Shown one piece after another: positions 1-7,701 of a stretch of 20,842 nucleotides of DNA. Made by a program: the position numbers and the translations under genes. Under the pieces are notes generated by a model. The model saw only the letters and a program-made list of their open reading frames with translations. It was not told where the DNA came from and made no database searches. The stretch comes from Candidatus Neomicrothrix sp. UBA7388 (GTDB lineage: Bacteria > Actinomycetota > Acidimicrobiia > Acidimicrobiales > Poriferisodalaceae): positions 850-21,691 of the forward strand of contig DKNM01000057.1 in NCBI GenBank assembly GCA_002470695.1, read 5' to 3'. Position 1 is the first letter of the stretch. Each line of letters opens with the position of its first letter.

Positions 1-23
1 AGACTCTGTAAAGCTTGGAGTCT

Positions 24-245
24 TTAGTCGGTTTCGCCGAGGTAGCTCGCCCTCAGGTCCGGATTAGCAAGCAGAGCCTCAGCATTGTCATCGAGAACGA
101 CCTTGCCCGTTTGAAGCACCCATCCTCTATCGGCTATCGATAGAGCCATATTGGCATTTTGCTCGACCATGAAGATGGCAACCCCTTCGCTATGAATCTG
201 TTGAATTAGCTCGAAGTTGGCTCGAACAAGAGCGGGGGCCAACCC
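24..245 (-). pseudogene. livF: livF remnant (C-terminal third of a branched-chain amino acid ABC transporter ATPase)
   Basis: The reading frame ending at the stop codon 26-24 encodes about 74 residues that match the C-terminal part of LivF-type ATPases. It carries the VGLAP segment that follows Walker B, the switch-region segment with VEQNA, the ADRGWVL strand and the closing ASYLGE tail. Everything upstream is missing: Walker A, the signature motif and Walker B. Just before VGLAP the expected DEPS is scrambled (TEVC in this frame, LDRS in the next), and a stop lies about 85 bases further upstream. The open frame begins at a TTG at 320, but its first 25 or so residues resemble nothing. The lost half would have occupied the place where the next gene now starts, so this looks like a deletion or rearrangement scar. 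It is very unlikely to make a working ATPase. Confidence 0.75.
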
Positions 246-342
246 CACGCACACTTCGGTCGAGATGGAGCGGATGCGACGGGAACCATGAGTAATCTTT
301 CGAAGAACAGAGACCGTCAAAAGCGAAAGTTAACGAACGGAA

Positions 343-1320
343 ATGCTAATCCTGTCAGCCCAAGACGTTGATACATGCCTTCCCATGAAAACCGCTATTG
401 AGGGAATGAGGCACGCCTTCGCTGCGTCTTCGGCCGGAGAGCTTCAAATGCCTGATAGGTCGTCGGTCACCTTGAATTCTCCTTCCAGTCTCGCTCTATT
501 CATGCCCGCGCACATCAAAGATTCGCCAATTGTTTCAGTAAAAACTGTGACGATTGTGCCAACCAACAAGGTCGCCTCGCTTCCTATTGTTCAGTCAGTT
601 GTAATTGCTTTTGACGCTTCAACCGGATCGCCGGTTGCGTTACTAGACGGCTCGCGGTTGACAGCTATTCGAACCGCTGCTGGGGGCGGTGTCTCTGTTG
701 ATCTTTTATCTAGGCAGGACAGCACAGCACTCGCGGTCATGGGCAGTGGCACACAAGCAAAAGCTGGTATTGAAGCCGTCTGCAGCGTTCGGAATATCTC
801 GAAGATTCAAGTGTTTAGTCCCACCCAAGAAAACGCAGAAAAGCTCGCAGAGGAGGCGTCTAGAACTCGACGGTGTCCGTCAATAGAAGTGGTGGCTGAC
901 CCAGATACAGCCGTTCGCAACGCAGATATTGTGTGGACGGCCACCGATTCCGCAGAGCCAACATTTTCTCGAGAGTCGCTAAAACACGGCACTCATGTAG
1001 TTGGCATAGGTTCGTTTCAGCCTTCCATGATCGAAATTGAGCCGTCCCTATTCACGTCCGCCTCAATATTCGTAGATCAACTTGACGCGTGTTGGGCGGA
1101 GGCCGGCGAAGTCATAGCTGCCCGATCGCAAGGACTCATAAGCCCTAACGACGTGGAGGAATTGGGCAATGTAATTCTCGGGAGGACGCAAGGTCGAACC
1201 TCCTCCGACGAAATAACTATTTTTAAGTCAGTCGGCATCGCAGCGCAGGACGCCGTTGCTACCCAACTCGCGTTGTCCGCAGCGAAAGAGCTCGGCGTAG
1301 GCACGCAGGCAAGCCTGTAA
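343..1320 (+). CDS. Ornithine cyclodeaminase / mu-crystallin family NAD(P)-dependent reductase
   Basis: A 325-residue protein of full family length. The N-terminal substrate domain has the conserved Lys67 (SVKTV) and the block LLDGSRLTAIRTAAGG at about 100-115, with Arg110. The Rossmann part starts with MGSGTQA at 133-139. Family members deaminate ornithine to proline, reduce cyclic ketimines such as pyrroline-2-carboxylate, or act as alanine or lysine dehydrogenases. True ornithine cyclodeaminases have a DCPGKTE segment with a catalytic Asp; here the segment reads GSFQPSMIE (224-232), so ornithine cyclisation is unlikely and a ketimine reductase or amino acid dehydrogenase is more probable. 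The ATG follows a weak GGA site. The stop is two bases before the next gene, an amino acid exporter-like protein, so the two are probably co-transcribed. The promoter must lie inside the livF remnant. Confidence 0.88.
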   Translation: MLILSAQDVDTCLPMKTAIEGMRHAFAASSAGELQMPDRSSVTLNSPSSLALFMPAHIKDSPIVSVKTVTIVPTNKVASLPIVQSVVIAFDASTGSPVALLDGSRLTAIRTAAGGGVSVDLLSRQDSTALAVMGSGTQAKAGIEAVCSVRNISKIQVFSPTQENAEKLAEEASRTRRCPSIEVVADPDTAVRNADIVWTATDSAEPTFSRESLKHGTHVVGIGSFQPSMIEIEPSLFTSASIFVDQLDACWAEAGEVIAARSQGLISPNDVEELGNVILGRTQGRTSSDEITIFKSVGIAAQDAVATQLALSAAKELGVGTQASL

Positions 1321-1322
1321 CT

Positions 1323-2165
1323 ATGTTAAAAACGAAACGAGCTCCCGAGACCTTATTTGTGCTCGGCGGAATTTCTCAGTATTTGGGCGCGGCCATCGCG
1401 ATAGGGCTTTTCGATCAGATGTCCCCCGGTGGTGTGGCTCTATTCAGAGTCTTAGCGGCCGCGCTTATACTCATCGGCTTCAAACGTTCTTGGCGGCGTT
1501 CATGGACGAAGCAAAATTTTCTCTGGGCTGGCGCCTTTGGTGCTGCTCTAGCGCTCATGAATTTATTCATATACCTAGCAATGGATCGACTACCTCTTGG
1601 TAACGCAGTAGCAATAGAATTTTTAGGCCCCATTGCGGTAGCAGCAATCGGAACAAGGACGCTTCGATCAGCGATTGCCTTGTTTCTGGCGGCGCTAGGG
1701 GTTTTAGTACTTGCCGGAGTTCAAGGCGACGGAACGATATTAGGAGTGATCTTTGCCCTTCTAGCAGGCACTATGTGGGCTGCATACATAGTCCTCGGCC
1801 ATCGAGTGGCGAAAGATGGCCTAGCGGTTGACGGGTTAGGGGTCGGAATGCTTATCGGCGCTGTAGTCATTTGCCCTGTTGGGTTGAGCCAAGCCAACAT
1901 CGCATTCAGCGATCTAAAACTTTTAGCGTTGGCCGCCGGGGCTGGAGTTTTGTCAAACGTGATTCCTTACGGCATCGACCAATTCGTAATGAGGTCTATC
2001 ACCAGAGCACGTTTCGCATTTCTTCAAGCACTGCTTCCAGTTACTGCAAGCGTCGTCGGCTTCCTAAGCTTGAGCCAATCTCCTAGCTGGCTGGAAACCT
2101 TGGGAATAACGTCGGTAATTTTGGCCATCGTCATAAGCGGAAGCGAACGAGAATTTCGAAGCTGA
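1323..2165 (+). CDS. RhtA-like DMT (EamA) family inner-membrane exporter
   Basis: A 280-residue, very hydrophobic protein with about ten predicted membrane segments arranged as two EamA repeats, the standard length for the drug/metabolite transporter superfamily. The first repeat contains LPLGNAVAIEFLGPIAVA (about 91-108), a close match to the RhtA threonine/homoserine exporter subgroup. The second repeat contains SNVIPYGIDQFVMRSI followed by an FAFLQALLP segment, also RhtA-like. The usual GE..T at the end of the penultimate helix is replaced by SQSPS. The ATG comes two bases after the stop of the reductase gene, so translation is probably coupled. Export of an amino acid or amino acid-like product made or limited by that reductase is a reasonable inference; the substrate cannot be read from sequence. 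Confidence 0.85.
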   Translation: MLKTKRAPETLFVLGGISQYLGAAIAIGLFDQMSPGGVALFRVLAAALILIGFKRSWRRSWTKQNFLWAGAFGAALALMNLFIYLAMDRLPLGNAVAIEFLGPIAVAAIGTRTLRSAIALFLAALGVLVLAGVQGDGTILGVIFALLAGTMWAAYIVLGHRVAKDGLAVDGLGVGMLIGAVVICPVGLSQANIAFSDLKLLALAAGAGVLSNVIPYGIDQFVMRSITRARFAFLQALLPVTASVVGFLSLSQSPSWLETLGITSVILAIVISGSEREFRS

Positions 2166-2176
2166 TTGGAAACACC

Positions 2177-2656
2177 ATGACTGAACTCGCCTACGAACCA
2201 ATGGAGCACGACGAAAAGCTCGCTTGGATGTTGGAAACCCACGGTTGGGGAATTGAACCGGTTCCGCCGTCAAATCAAGCCGAGCTACGCGCTGGATACT
2301 CCTATACCTTCGGCCTTGAGGCACTAGTAGGGCATGCAGAAATCGTTATTTTCGGTTTAGCACCAGTTGCCGCAAGGGGACTGCTAGATCTCATTGTTAA
2401 TCATTTGCGCATGGGCGGGCAGTTACCAGTAGCTCAAGTTTTCAACGGGTTACTTGACAATGAACAGGCTTGCGCACTCTTAGAAATTGATACCCAAAGC
2501 GAGTCGAGTTATTTTCCCACCCTCTCCAAGATCTACGGTGAACAGCCATGGAGGGTTTATCAGTTTGTTTGGCCAGATCGTTCGGGAGCTTTTCCCTGGG
2601 ATAGCAACTGGCCCGAGGAACTGCGGTACGCCCAACCTCTAATCGGAACCTGGTAA
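2177..2656 (+). CDS. DUF4262 domain protein
   Basis: A 159-residue soluble protein recognised as DUF4262. It has the YSYTFGLEALVGHAEIVIFG block at about 41-60, in which a histidine and glutamate pair is typical of the family. The C-terminal block at about 124-145 includes VYQFVWPDRSGAFPWD. The family's function is unknown; members often sit as single genes with no fixed partner. The start follows the exporter stop by 11 bases with a weak GGAAA site, so it is probably the third gene of the plus-strand unit beginning at 343. The gene after it lies on the opposite strand, so the unit ends here; no convincing hairpin terminator is visible in the 45 bases between them. Confidence 0.8.
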   Translation: MTELAYEPMEHDEKLAWMLETHGWGIEPVPPSNQAELRAGYSYTFGLEALVGHAEIVIFGLAPVAARGLLDLIVNHLRMGGQLPVAQVFNGLLDNEQACALLEIDTQSESSYFPTLSKIYGEQPWRVYQFVWPDRSGAFPWDSNWPEELRYAQPLIGTW

Positions 2657-2701
2657 CGGACTTCTAAGATCGACTATCTGATATCAAAGAGCCTAATCAA
2701 C

Positions 2702-3358
2702 TCAAAACAACGGGTTGAGCCAAGTACCTGCGGCGAAATATCCTAGTAATCCGCCAACGCCAACAAGGGTTGCAAGCGATATGAAGGAAGCGACAAGCCG
2801 TCTGCGACGCCAATCCCCAATTCCGAAGCCGCACAGAAGACCACCAACGAGTCCACCAAGATGACCTCCTATCGAGATTCCAGGAACGACAAAGGAAAGA
2901 ATGACATTTACGATGATCAGTGTCCCTAACCCGTCGCTCCAAGGGTCTCCGCCGCTGAGTCGTTCGACTACTAACAAGCAACCCATCAAACCGTAAACCA
3001 CACCAGATGCGCCAACTACGGCTGTGTTCGGCGCAGCTATGAGAGCTCCTGCTGACCCCCAAAGAAGCGAAGTGGCACAAACTGCGAGAAAATAACCGTT
3101 GCCAATTTGCTGTTCTAGCCGCCGACCCAACAAGAACAGCATGATCATATTCAGTAAGACATGCCGTATGTCCGCGTGCAAAAACGCTCCGGTGACTAAG
3201 CGCCACCACTCACCCAATTCAGAAATAGGAAAACCATAAGTAGCCCAGTCAAGCAGGACATTTCGGCGAAGCGAGGAGCCGCCCAGCATGGTTAGATCGT
3301 GGGAGTACAGAAACAAAAGACAGTTGGCAGCCGTCAAAATTAGCGTTGCAGGCGCCAC
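2702..3358 (-). CDS. Rhomboid family intramembrane serine protease
   Basis: With the start proposed here the protein has 218 residues and six or seven predicted membrane helices, a typical size for bacterial rhomboids. All hallmark residues are present: HADIRHVLLNM with His61, His66 and Asn70, the catalytic serine in GASG (Ser118), and the catalytic histidine in GGHLGG (His166). It should cleave membrane protein substrates within the bilayer. The frame is open up to 3643, but the extra N-terminus is Arg/Gln-rich, unlike the family, and would overlap the divergent oxidoreductase gene by more than 200 bases. The GTG at 3358 lies behind a strong AAGGAGGA sequence (spacing of about 12, somewhat long), which decides the start. 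Short hydrophilic GDWRRRR near residue 181 orients the last helix. Confidence 0.88.
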   Translation of the reverse strand: MAPATLILTAANCLLFLYSHDLTMLGGSSLRRNVLLDWATYGFPISELGEWWRLVTGAFLHADIRHVLLNMIMLFLLGRRLEQQIGNGYFLAVCATSLLWGSAGALIAAPNTAVVGASGVVYGLMGCLLVVERLSGGDPWSDGLGTLIIVNVILSFVVPGISIGGHLGGLVGGLLCGFGIGDWRRRRLVASFISLATLVGVGGLLGYFAAGTWLNPLF

Positions 3359-3420
3359 CGATTCCCTATTTCCTCCTTGGAACACACTTGCACGGTAGAG
3401 CCCAATGACCGTTTGCCCAC

Positions 3421-3432
3421 TAGTGTTTAAAC
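3421..3432 (+). promoter_or_regulatory. Leaderless-type promoter -10 element of the F420-type oxidoreductase gene
   Basis: TAGTGT matches the actinobacterial TANNNT -10 pattern and ends exactly six bases before the ATG at 3433. No Shine-Dalgarno sequence precedes the ATG. Transcription would therefore start at or next to the start codon, giving a leaderless mRNA, which is common in actinobacteria. This is inference from pattern only. Confidence 0.4.
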
Positions 3433-4284
3433 ATGAAATTTGGCTTGATGTTCGCAAATACAGGACCCTTCGTGGAACCAAGGGCTGCGGTTGCACTAGC
3501 TCAAGCCGCCGAAGCAGCCGGCTGCGACTCGATTTGGACTGTTGAACACGTTGTCGTGCCGGCTGGCTACGTCTCGGAGTACCCCTACGCAAAAGACGGC
3601 AAAATGCCTGGCGGGCGCGAAGATTTCGATATTCCTGACCCACTGATCTGGCTTACGTACGTTGCCGCCGCCACAGAAAAAATTAGGCTAGGCACCGGCG
3701 TAATGATTATGCCGCAACGGAATCCTCTCGTGACCGCGAAAGCAGTGGCGACGTTAGATCGTCTCTCTAAAGGACGGGTTATTTTGGGAGTCGGTTCTGG
3801 CTGGCTTGAAGAGGAATTCCAAGCTCTTGGAGTTTCATTCGATGACCGAGGCGCCCGCACCGATGAGTACCTTCAAGCAATGCAGCTAGCTTGGGCGTCC
3901 GACATTGCGTCCTACGAAGGAAAATTTGTCGACTTCTCAAATGTCTACAGTCGTCCCCAGCCAGTCAATAACCACGTACCAATCGTTGTCGGCGGTCATA
4001 GCAAACGAGCCGCACGACGCGCTGGCGAGCTAGGCGACGGATTTTTTCCAGGACGCGGACACCCGGACGAGCTATCAGCATTGTTTGACCACGCTAGGCG
4101 TTGCGCCGAACGAGCTGGACGAGACCCCAATCAACTTGAATTTACTGCCGGCGGTCCGACCACTCCCGAATACGTCGAACAAATGGCAAAGATAGGCGTT
4201 ACGCGAATGGTTGTTCCTCCGATGAACCCGGAACAGTTCCCCGCTTTTGGCGAAGAAGTCATCGCTCAATATGCAGGCTTGTGA
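3433..4284 (+). CDS. LLM-class F420-dependent oxidoreductase (TIGR03619-like)
   Basis: A 283-residue luciferase-like (TIM-barrel) oxidoreductase of normal length. It has the N-terminal MKFGLMFANTGPF strand, the segment IRLGTGVMIMPQRNPLVTAK at 84-103, and LGVGSGWLEEEF at 118-129, all characteristic of the subfamily that uses reduced coenzyme F420 rather than FMN. The substrate cannot be inferred; relatives act on alcohols, lipid ketones or xenobiotics. Its presence points to an F420-making lineage such as Actinobacteria or Chloroflexi. The stop overlaps the GTG of the downstream aminopeptidase gene by four bases, so the two are translated together. It diverges from the rhomboid gene and probably has a leaderless promoter. 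Confidence 0.9.
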   Translation: MKFGLMFANTGPFVEPRAAVALAQAAEAAGCDSIWTVEHVVVPAGYVSEYPYAKDGKMPGGREDFDIPDPLIWLTYVAAATEKIRLGTGVMIMPQRNPLVTAKAVATLDRLSKGRVILGVGSGWLEEEFQALGVSFDDRGARTDEYLQAMQLAWASDIASYEGKFVDFSNVYSRPQPVNNHVPIVVGGHSKRAARRAGELGDGFFPGRGHPDELSALFDHARRCAERAGRDPNQLEFTAGGPTTPEYVEQMAKIGVTRMVVPPMNPEQFPAFGEEVIAQYAGL

Positions 4285-5573
4285 GAACAGAAATGACTGA
4301 GCCAGTGCTGCAAGATCTCTTTAATTGGATTGACGAAACTCCCTCGCCTTATCATGCCGCAAGCAACGCCTGCGCTCGTCTTGCAGATTCTGGCTTTACT
4401 GTTCGCCAGCCTGACGACCATTGGAACGACTTAGAAAAAGTCGTAGTCAAATGGGGAGGCACGGTGATCGCCGCTGCTTTCAGTCCCAAAATCAACCCCG
4501 ATTTTTTGCGCTTCCGAATAGTCGGCGCTCATACAGATAGCCCCAATTTGAGAATAAAACCCAAGCCTGAATTCGGGAGCGCCGGTTATCAGCAATTGGG
4601 CGTGGAAATCTACGGTGGCGTTCTCCTAAATTCTTGGCTAGATCGGGATTTGGGCCTTTCAGGTCGAGTGGTGGTGAGCGACGGTGATTCGCACGAAACC
4701 TTGCTTTTCCATTCAAATCAGCCGCTTCTTCGTGTCCCACAGCTGGCAATTCATCTCGACAGGGAAGCCAATGAGGGACTCAAACTAGACCGACAAATGC
4801 ATCTCTCACCGGTTTGGGGACTCGGAGATTCTAAAGAAGGTGCTTTTCGATCATTCCTTGCTGATGAGTTGAACGTGAGCGCTACAGAGATCGTGTCCTG
4901 GGATGTTATGTGCCACGACTTGACGCCCTCATCAGTACTCGGACTAGATGAGCAGCTCTACGCTGCGCCTCGCATCGACAATCTTGCTTCTTGCCATGCC
5001 GCTCTATGCGCTCTCGGCTCCTTGGATACGCTGCCAGAGAACACCATTGCAGTAGTCGCCCTTTTCGACCACGAGGAAGTTGGCAGCGAATCTTCAACCG
5101 GCGCCAAGGGTGCTCTTTTGTCGAATAGCCTCGAGAGATTCGCCACCGCGCGGGCATCTTCTCGCGAACAGTACCTTCGAGCATTAAATCGCTCATTCTG
5201 CGTCTCAGCAGACGGAGCTCACGCCGTTCACCCAAATTATGTGGACCGTCACGAACCTGGGCACCATGTGGCATTAAACGGTGGGCCGGTCATAAAAGTG
5301 AATGCCAACGTTCGCTACGCAACAGACGCCGAAAGCAGTGGCCAATTTCAGGCCTATTTAAAGTCGGCAAATATTCCATTTCAGCAATACGTGCATCGCA
5401 CAAACTTGCCGTGCGGAAGCACAATCGGGCCGATCACAGCGGCTCAACTCGGAATGCCCGTGATTGACGTTGGCAGCGCTCAACTGTCCATGCATTCTGC
5501 GAGAGAGATGGGCGGGGCGCACGACCCTGCGCTCCTGACTTCAGGTCTAAGCGCCTTTTTCGCTTTCGACTAA
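4281..5573 (+). CDS. M18 family aminopeptidase (aspartyl aminopeptidase type)
   Basis: A 430-residue cytosolic zinc exopeptidase of the usual M18 length. The two-metal site is complete by family comparison: His84 in GAHTDSPNL, Asp233 in RIDNLAS, the Glu265-Glu266 pair in DHEEVGS, Asp311 in SADGAHA and His405 in SMHSAREM. M18 enzymes remove N-terminal residues, often acidic ones, in peptide recycling. The GTG at 4281 overlaps the preceding stop (GTGA). An in-frame ATG at 4293 is an equally possible start giving 426 residues; neither has a strong ribosome site. The gene ends 12 bases from the convergent phosphatase gene. Confidence 0.92.
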   Translation: MRTEMTEPVLQDLFNWIDETPSPYHAASNACARLADSGFTVRQPDDHWNDLEKVVVKWGGTVIAAAFSPKINPDFLRFRIVGAHTDSPNLRIKPKPEFGSAGYQQLGVEIYGGVLLNSWLDRDLGLSGRVVVSDGDSHETLLFHSNQPLLRVPQLAIHLDREANEGLKLDRQMHLSPVWGLGDSKEGAFRSFLADELNVSATEIVSWDVMCHDLTPSSVLGLDEQLYAAPRIDNLASCHAALCALGSLDTLPENTIAVVALFDHEEVGSESSTGAKGALLSNSLERFATARASSREQYLRALNRSFCVSADGAHAVHPNYVDRHEPGHHVALNGGPVIKVNANVRYATDAESSGQFQAYLKSANIPFQQYVHRTNLPCGSTIGPITAAQLGMPVIDVGSAQLSMHSAREMGGAHDPALLTSGLSAFFAFD

Positions 5574-5585
5574 AGCTGAGAATTT

Positions 5586-6314
5586 TCATCCGTGGTGTAG
5601 CTGCTGATAGAGGTGGCTACTGTCGTTAAAGCGCCGAATAATCCATTCCCCATCAGCAAATACAATCTGGCTTATCGAACAGTTATCTGATCCGCCAAAA
5701 GCAAATGGGCGTGAATTAGCTATCCGCGCAAGGACTGCCCCAATCACGCCGCCATGGACTCCGCACAAGACAAGCTCTCCCGGGTGACGTTTGACTATGC
5801 GATCTAAAGCCCCTAAACATCGGTCACTAAAAGTCTCGTTGCTTTCAGCACCAGGAATCACGTCCCAACGCTGCTGTCTAACCATCTCTTGGTAAATCGG
5901 GTGATTTTCTGCTGCTTTCTGACGAAGCAAGCCACCTTCCCATTCCCCTAAAGCTATTTCGCGTAAGTCCCCTTCGATCGAGATTTCACGCTCAAGAAAA
6001 GCGGCTAAAGGCGCAACAGTCTGCTGAGTTCTCTGCATCGTGGTCGCGTATACAGCGCTAATAGGTTCAGCTTTCAACCGGTCGGCGGAAAGCGACGCTT
6101 GTTCTGCGCCAATAGCCGACAGAGGAGGGTCGCCTTGCCCATTAACTAATGGAAAAGCCTCGCCGGGCACAAAGGGTTGTGAAGCTCCGTGACGCAAGAG
6201 AATAATCTCCGTTGATCCCACATCTCGTTGCCATCGTTGCTGAGCGAATTGTTGAGGTCCTTCGTCATCGTTTTGCACACTTCGCAAATTAGCAAGCCCG
6301 CACCAACTCAGCAT
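5586..6314 (-). CDS. Histidine phosphatase family protein (phosphoglycerate mutase-like)
   Basis: A 242-residue protein with the histidine phosphatase fold. It has LLRHG with the nucleophile His42, Arg95 in MQRTQQT, an acidic residue in LREIALGEWEG (Glu119 or Glu125) and the second histidine His187 in VHGGV. Residues 50-65 (PGEAFPLVNGQGDPPL) and the run before RHG resemble actinobacterial members, which carry a 30-40 residue N-terminal extension, so the long form is kept. The ATG at 6314 has AGGTGA ten bases upstream. A perfect 8-bp inverted repeat frames the start codon. Substrate unknown; phosphosugar or nucleotide phosphatase or a mutase are all possible. It lies 79 bases after the ammonium transporter on the same strand. 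Confidence 0.88.
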   Translation of the reverse strand: MLSWCGLANLRSVQNDDEGPQQFAQQRWQRDVGSTEIILLRHGASQPFVPGEAFPLVNGQGDPPLSAIGAEQASLSADRLKAEPISAVYATTMQRTQQTVAPLAAFLEREISIEGDLREIALGEWEGGLLRQKAAENHPIYQEMVRQQRWDVIPGAESNETFSDRCLGALDRIVKRHPGELVLCGVHGGVIGAVLARIANSRPFAFGGSDNCSISQIVFADGEWIIRRFNDSSHLYQQLHHG

Positions 6315-6325
6315 CGATGCGGGCT
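6295..6325 (-). repeat. Inverted repeat enclosing the phosphatase start codon
   Basis: AGCCCGCA at 6295-6302 is perfectly complementary to TGCGGGCT at 6318-6325, with a 15-base spacer. In the mRNA the stem abuts the AGGTGA ribosome site and the AUG sits in the loop. It could modulate translation, but 8-bp repeats at this spacing also arise by chance in a window this long. Confidence 0.35.
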
Positions 6326-6393
6326 CACCTTTGGAATGAACTGTGGGGTTAGTTGCTTAATCCCCTGCCATATTTTGATCTGAAGCGCTTATG

Positions 6394-7596
6394 TTAGGCA
6401 TCCATAACGTAGGCCGCTTCACCATGGTCACTGACATCGAGCCCTGTCATTTCAGTACTCTCGCTTACGCGCAAACCAATGGTGCTATCCAAGACTTTCG
6501 CTATGACAAAGGTAGCGACAAATGAGAAAGCCATGACGACAACGATGGAGAGGATTTGGTTCCAGAGCAAGATGCCGCCTCCGAAGAACACACCGTTTAC
6601 GAAGTCACCTCCAGGGACCGCTGAGGCGTCAGCCATAAATCCAAGTAACACTCCGCCAACAACGCCACCTACGAGATGAATTCCCACCACATCGAGGCTG
6701 TCATCGAAACCGAAGCGATATTTGGCTTCTATGGCGAAGAAGCATATGACCCCCGCCAAAGCTCCAAAAACAAAGGAGTGCATCGACCCCACGAACCCAG
6801 CCGCCGGTGTTATGGCTACCAACGCGGCGATTACACCCGAGGCCATACCAATGGTGCTGACCTTTCCTGTCTTCGCCATCTCGGTGATCATCCATGCAAC
6901 CATGCCGGCCGCCCCGGCTATGAACGTGTTAAGAAAAGCCTGCGCAGCTAGGCCGTCAGCTGCGAAAGCTGAGCCTGCGTTGAACCCAAACCAACCGAAC
7001 CACAAAATTCCGGCTCCAAGCATGACAAATGGGACATTGTGGGGCGCAGGACGGTTTTGCGGCCATCCAGAGCGTTTACCAAGAACGATCGCTAGAGCTA
7101 GCGCAGCTGCTCCAGCATTGACATGAATCGCCGTGCCACCTGCGAAGTCATGAGCGGGCAGATTAATTATCCAGCCATCTGCTCCGTAGACCCAATAAAC
7201 AACAGGGCAGTAAACGACCAGTGTCCAAATGGGCACGAAGATCATCCATGCAGAAAATTTCATTCGGTCCGCAACTGCTCCCGAGATTAGGGCAGGAGTA
7301 ATGCACGCGAAGGTCATTCCAAACGCGAATAAAGCTATGTCCATGGGGTCGCTCATACCCTTAAGCCCCACGAGACTAAGGTCTCCAAGCCAACTCCGGC
7401 CGCTCTCTCCCGCTGACAAGCTGAGCCCTACTAGAACCCAAACTACGGGCACAATTCCTAGGCACCACATGTTCATGTTGAGCATGTTCAGCGCGTTTTT
7501 AGCCCGTACCATTCCTCCGTAAAAGAGAGCTAACCCCGGAATCATGAAAAGCACCAGGGCAGCAGAGGTCAGTATCCAGGCAATATTGCCTTCCAT
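6394..7596 (-). CDS. amt: Ammonium transporter (Amt family)
   Basis: A 400-residue membrane protein with about 11 predicted helices. The family signature DFAGGTAIHVNAG at 150-162 holds Asp150 and pore His158, and the second pore histidine is His307 in DVVGIHLVGG. The C-terminal tail keeps the SESTEMTGLDVSDHGE segment (about 378-393) by which Amt trimers are coupled and PII proteins act. The ATG is preceded by GGAAGGAAG, a good ribosome site. No glnK (PII) gene follows, unlike many amt operons, so the PII partner must be elsewhere. A GlnR-like operator upstream suggests induction on nitrogen limitation. Function is confident; the exact affinity class is not knowable here. Confidence 0.95.
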   Translation of the reverse strand: MEGNIAWILTSAALVLFMIPGLALFYGGMVRAKNALNMLNMNMWCLGIVPVVWVLVGLSLSAGESGRSWLGDLSLVGLKGMSDPMDIALFAFGMTFACITPALISGAVADRMKFSAWMIFVPIWTLVVYCPVVYWVYGADGWIINLPAHDFAGGTAIHVNAGAAALALAIVLGKRSGWPQNRPAPHNVPFVMLGAGILWFGWFGFNAGSAFAADGLAAQAFLNTFIAGAAGMVAWMITEMAKTGKVSTIGMASGVIAALVAITPAAGFVGSMHSFVFGALAGVICFFAIEAKYRFGFDDSLDVVGIHLVGGVVGGVLLGFMADASAVPGGDFVNGVFFGGGILLWNQILSIVVVMAFSFVATFVIAKVLDSTIGLRVSESTEMTGLDVSDHGEAAYVMDA

Positions 7597-7652
7597 TAGA
7601 TCTTCCTTCCGCGCGAACAGATGTCCGCTGCGTTAAAAGTTAGGAAGCGCAG

Positions 7653-7690
7653 GTCATGAATCGGTTTCTAATTTGTTACAGCAATGTAAA
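7653..7690 (-). promoter_or_regulatory. GlnR-type nitrogen-regulation box upstream of amt
   Basis: On the minus strand GTAAC (7679-7675), six bases, then GAAAC (7668-7664) exactly matches the actinobacterial GlnR a-b half-site pattern gTnAc-n6-GaAAc. At the same 11-base step there is a weaker a-box ATGAC (7657-7653) after it and TTTAC (7690-7686) before it. The core lies 67 bases upstream of the amt ATG, at the right place for an activator. A TANNNT-type -10 candidate (TAACTT, 7642-7637) lies 21 bases downstream of it. GlnR control of amt is well established in Streptomyces and mycobacteria; here it is inferred from the motif. Confidence 0.55.
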
Positions 7691-7701
7691 TTAGCGGAGC
7701 T

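Noticed and set aside
1..23. Inverted repeat AGACTC / GAGTCT just after the livF remnant, as a terminator.
   Set aside because: Only six pairs with an 11-base loop, and the bases that would show a U-run lie outside the window.
3359..3643. N-terminal extension of the rhomboid gene up to an upstream ATG.
   Set aside because: It is Arg/Gln-rich, unlike rhomboids, overlaps the divergent oxidoreductase coding sequence, and a strong ribosome site sits before the GTG at 3358.
6479..7522. Several plus-strand open frames opposite amt.
   Set aside because: Composition is low-complexity Pro/Thr/Ala, as expected from the antisense of a membrane protein.
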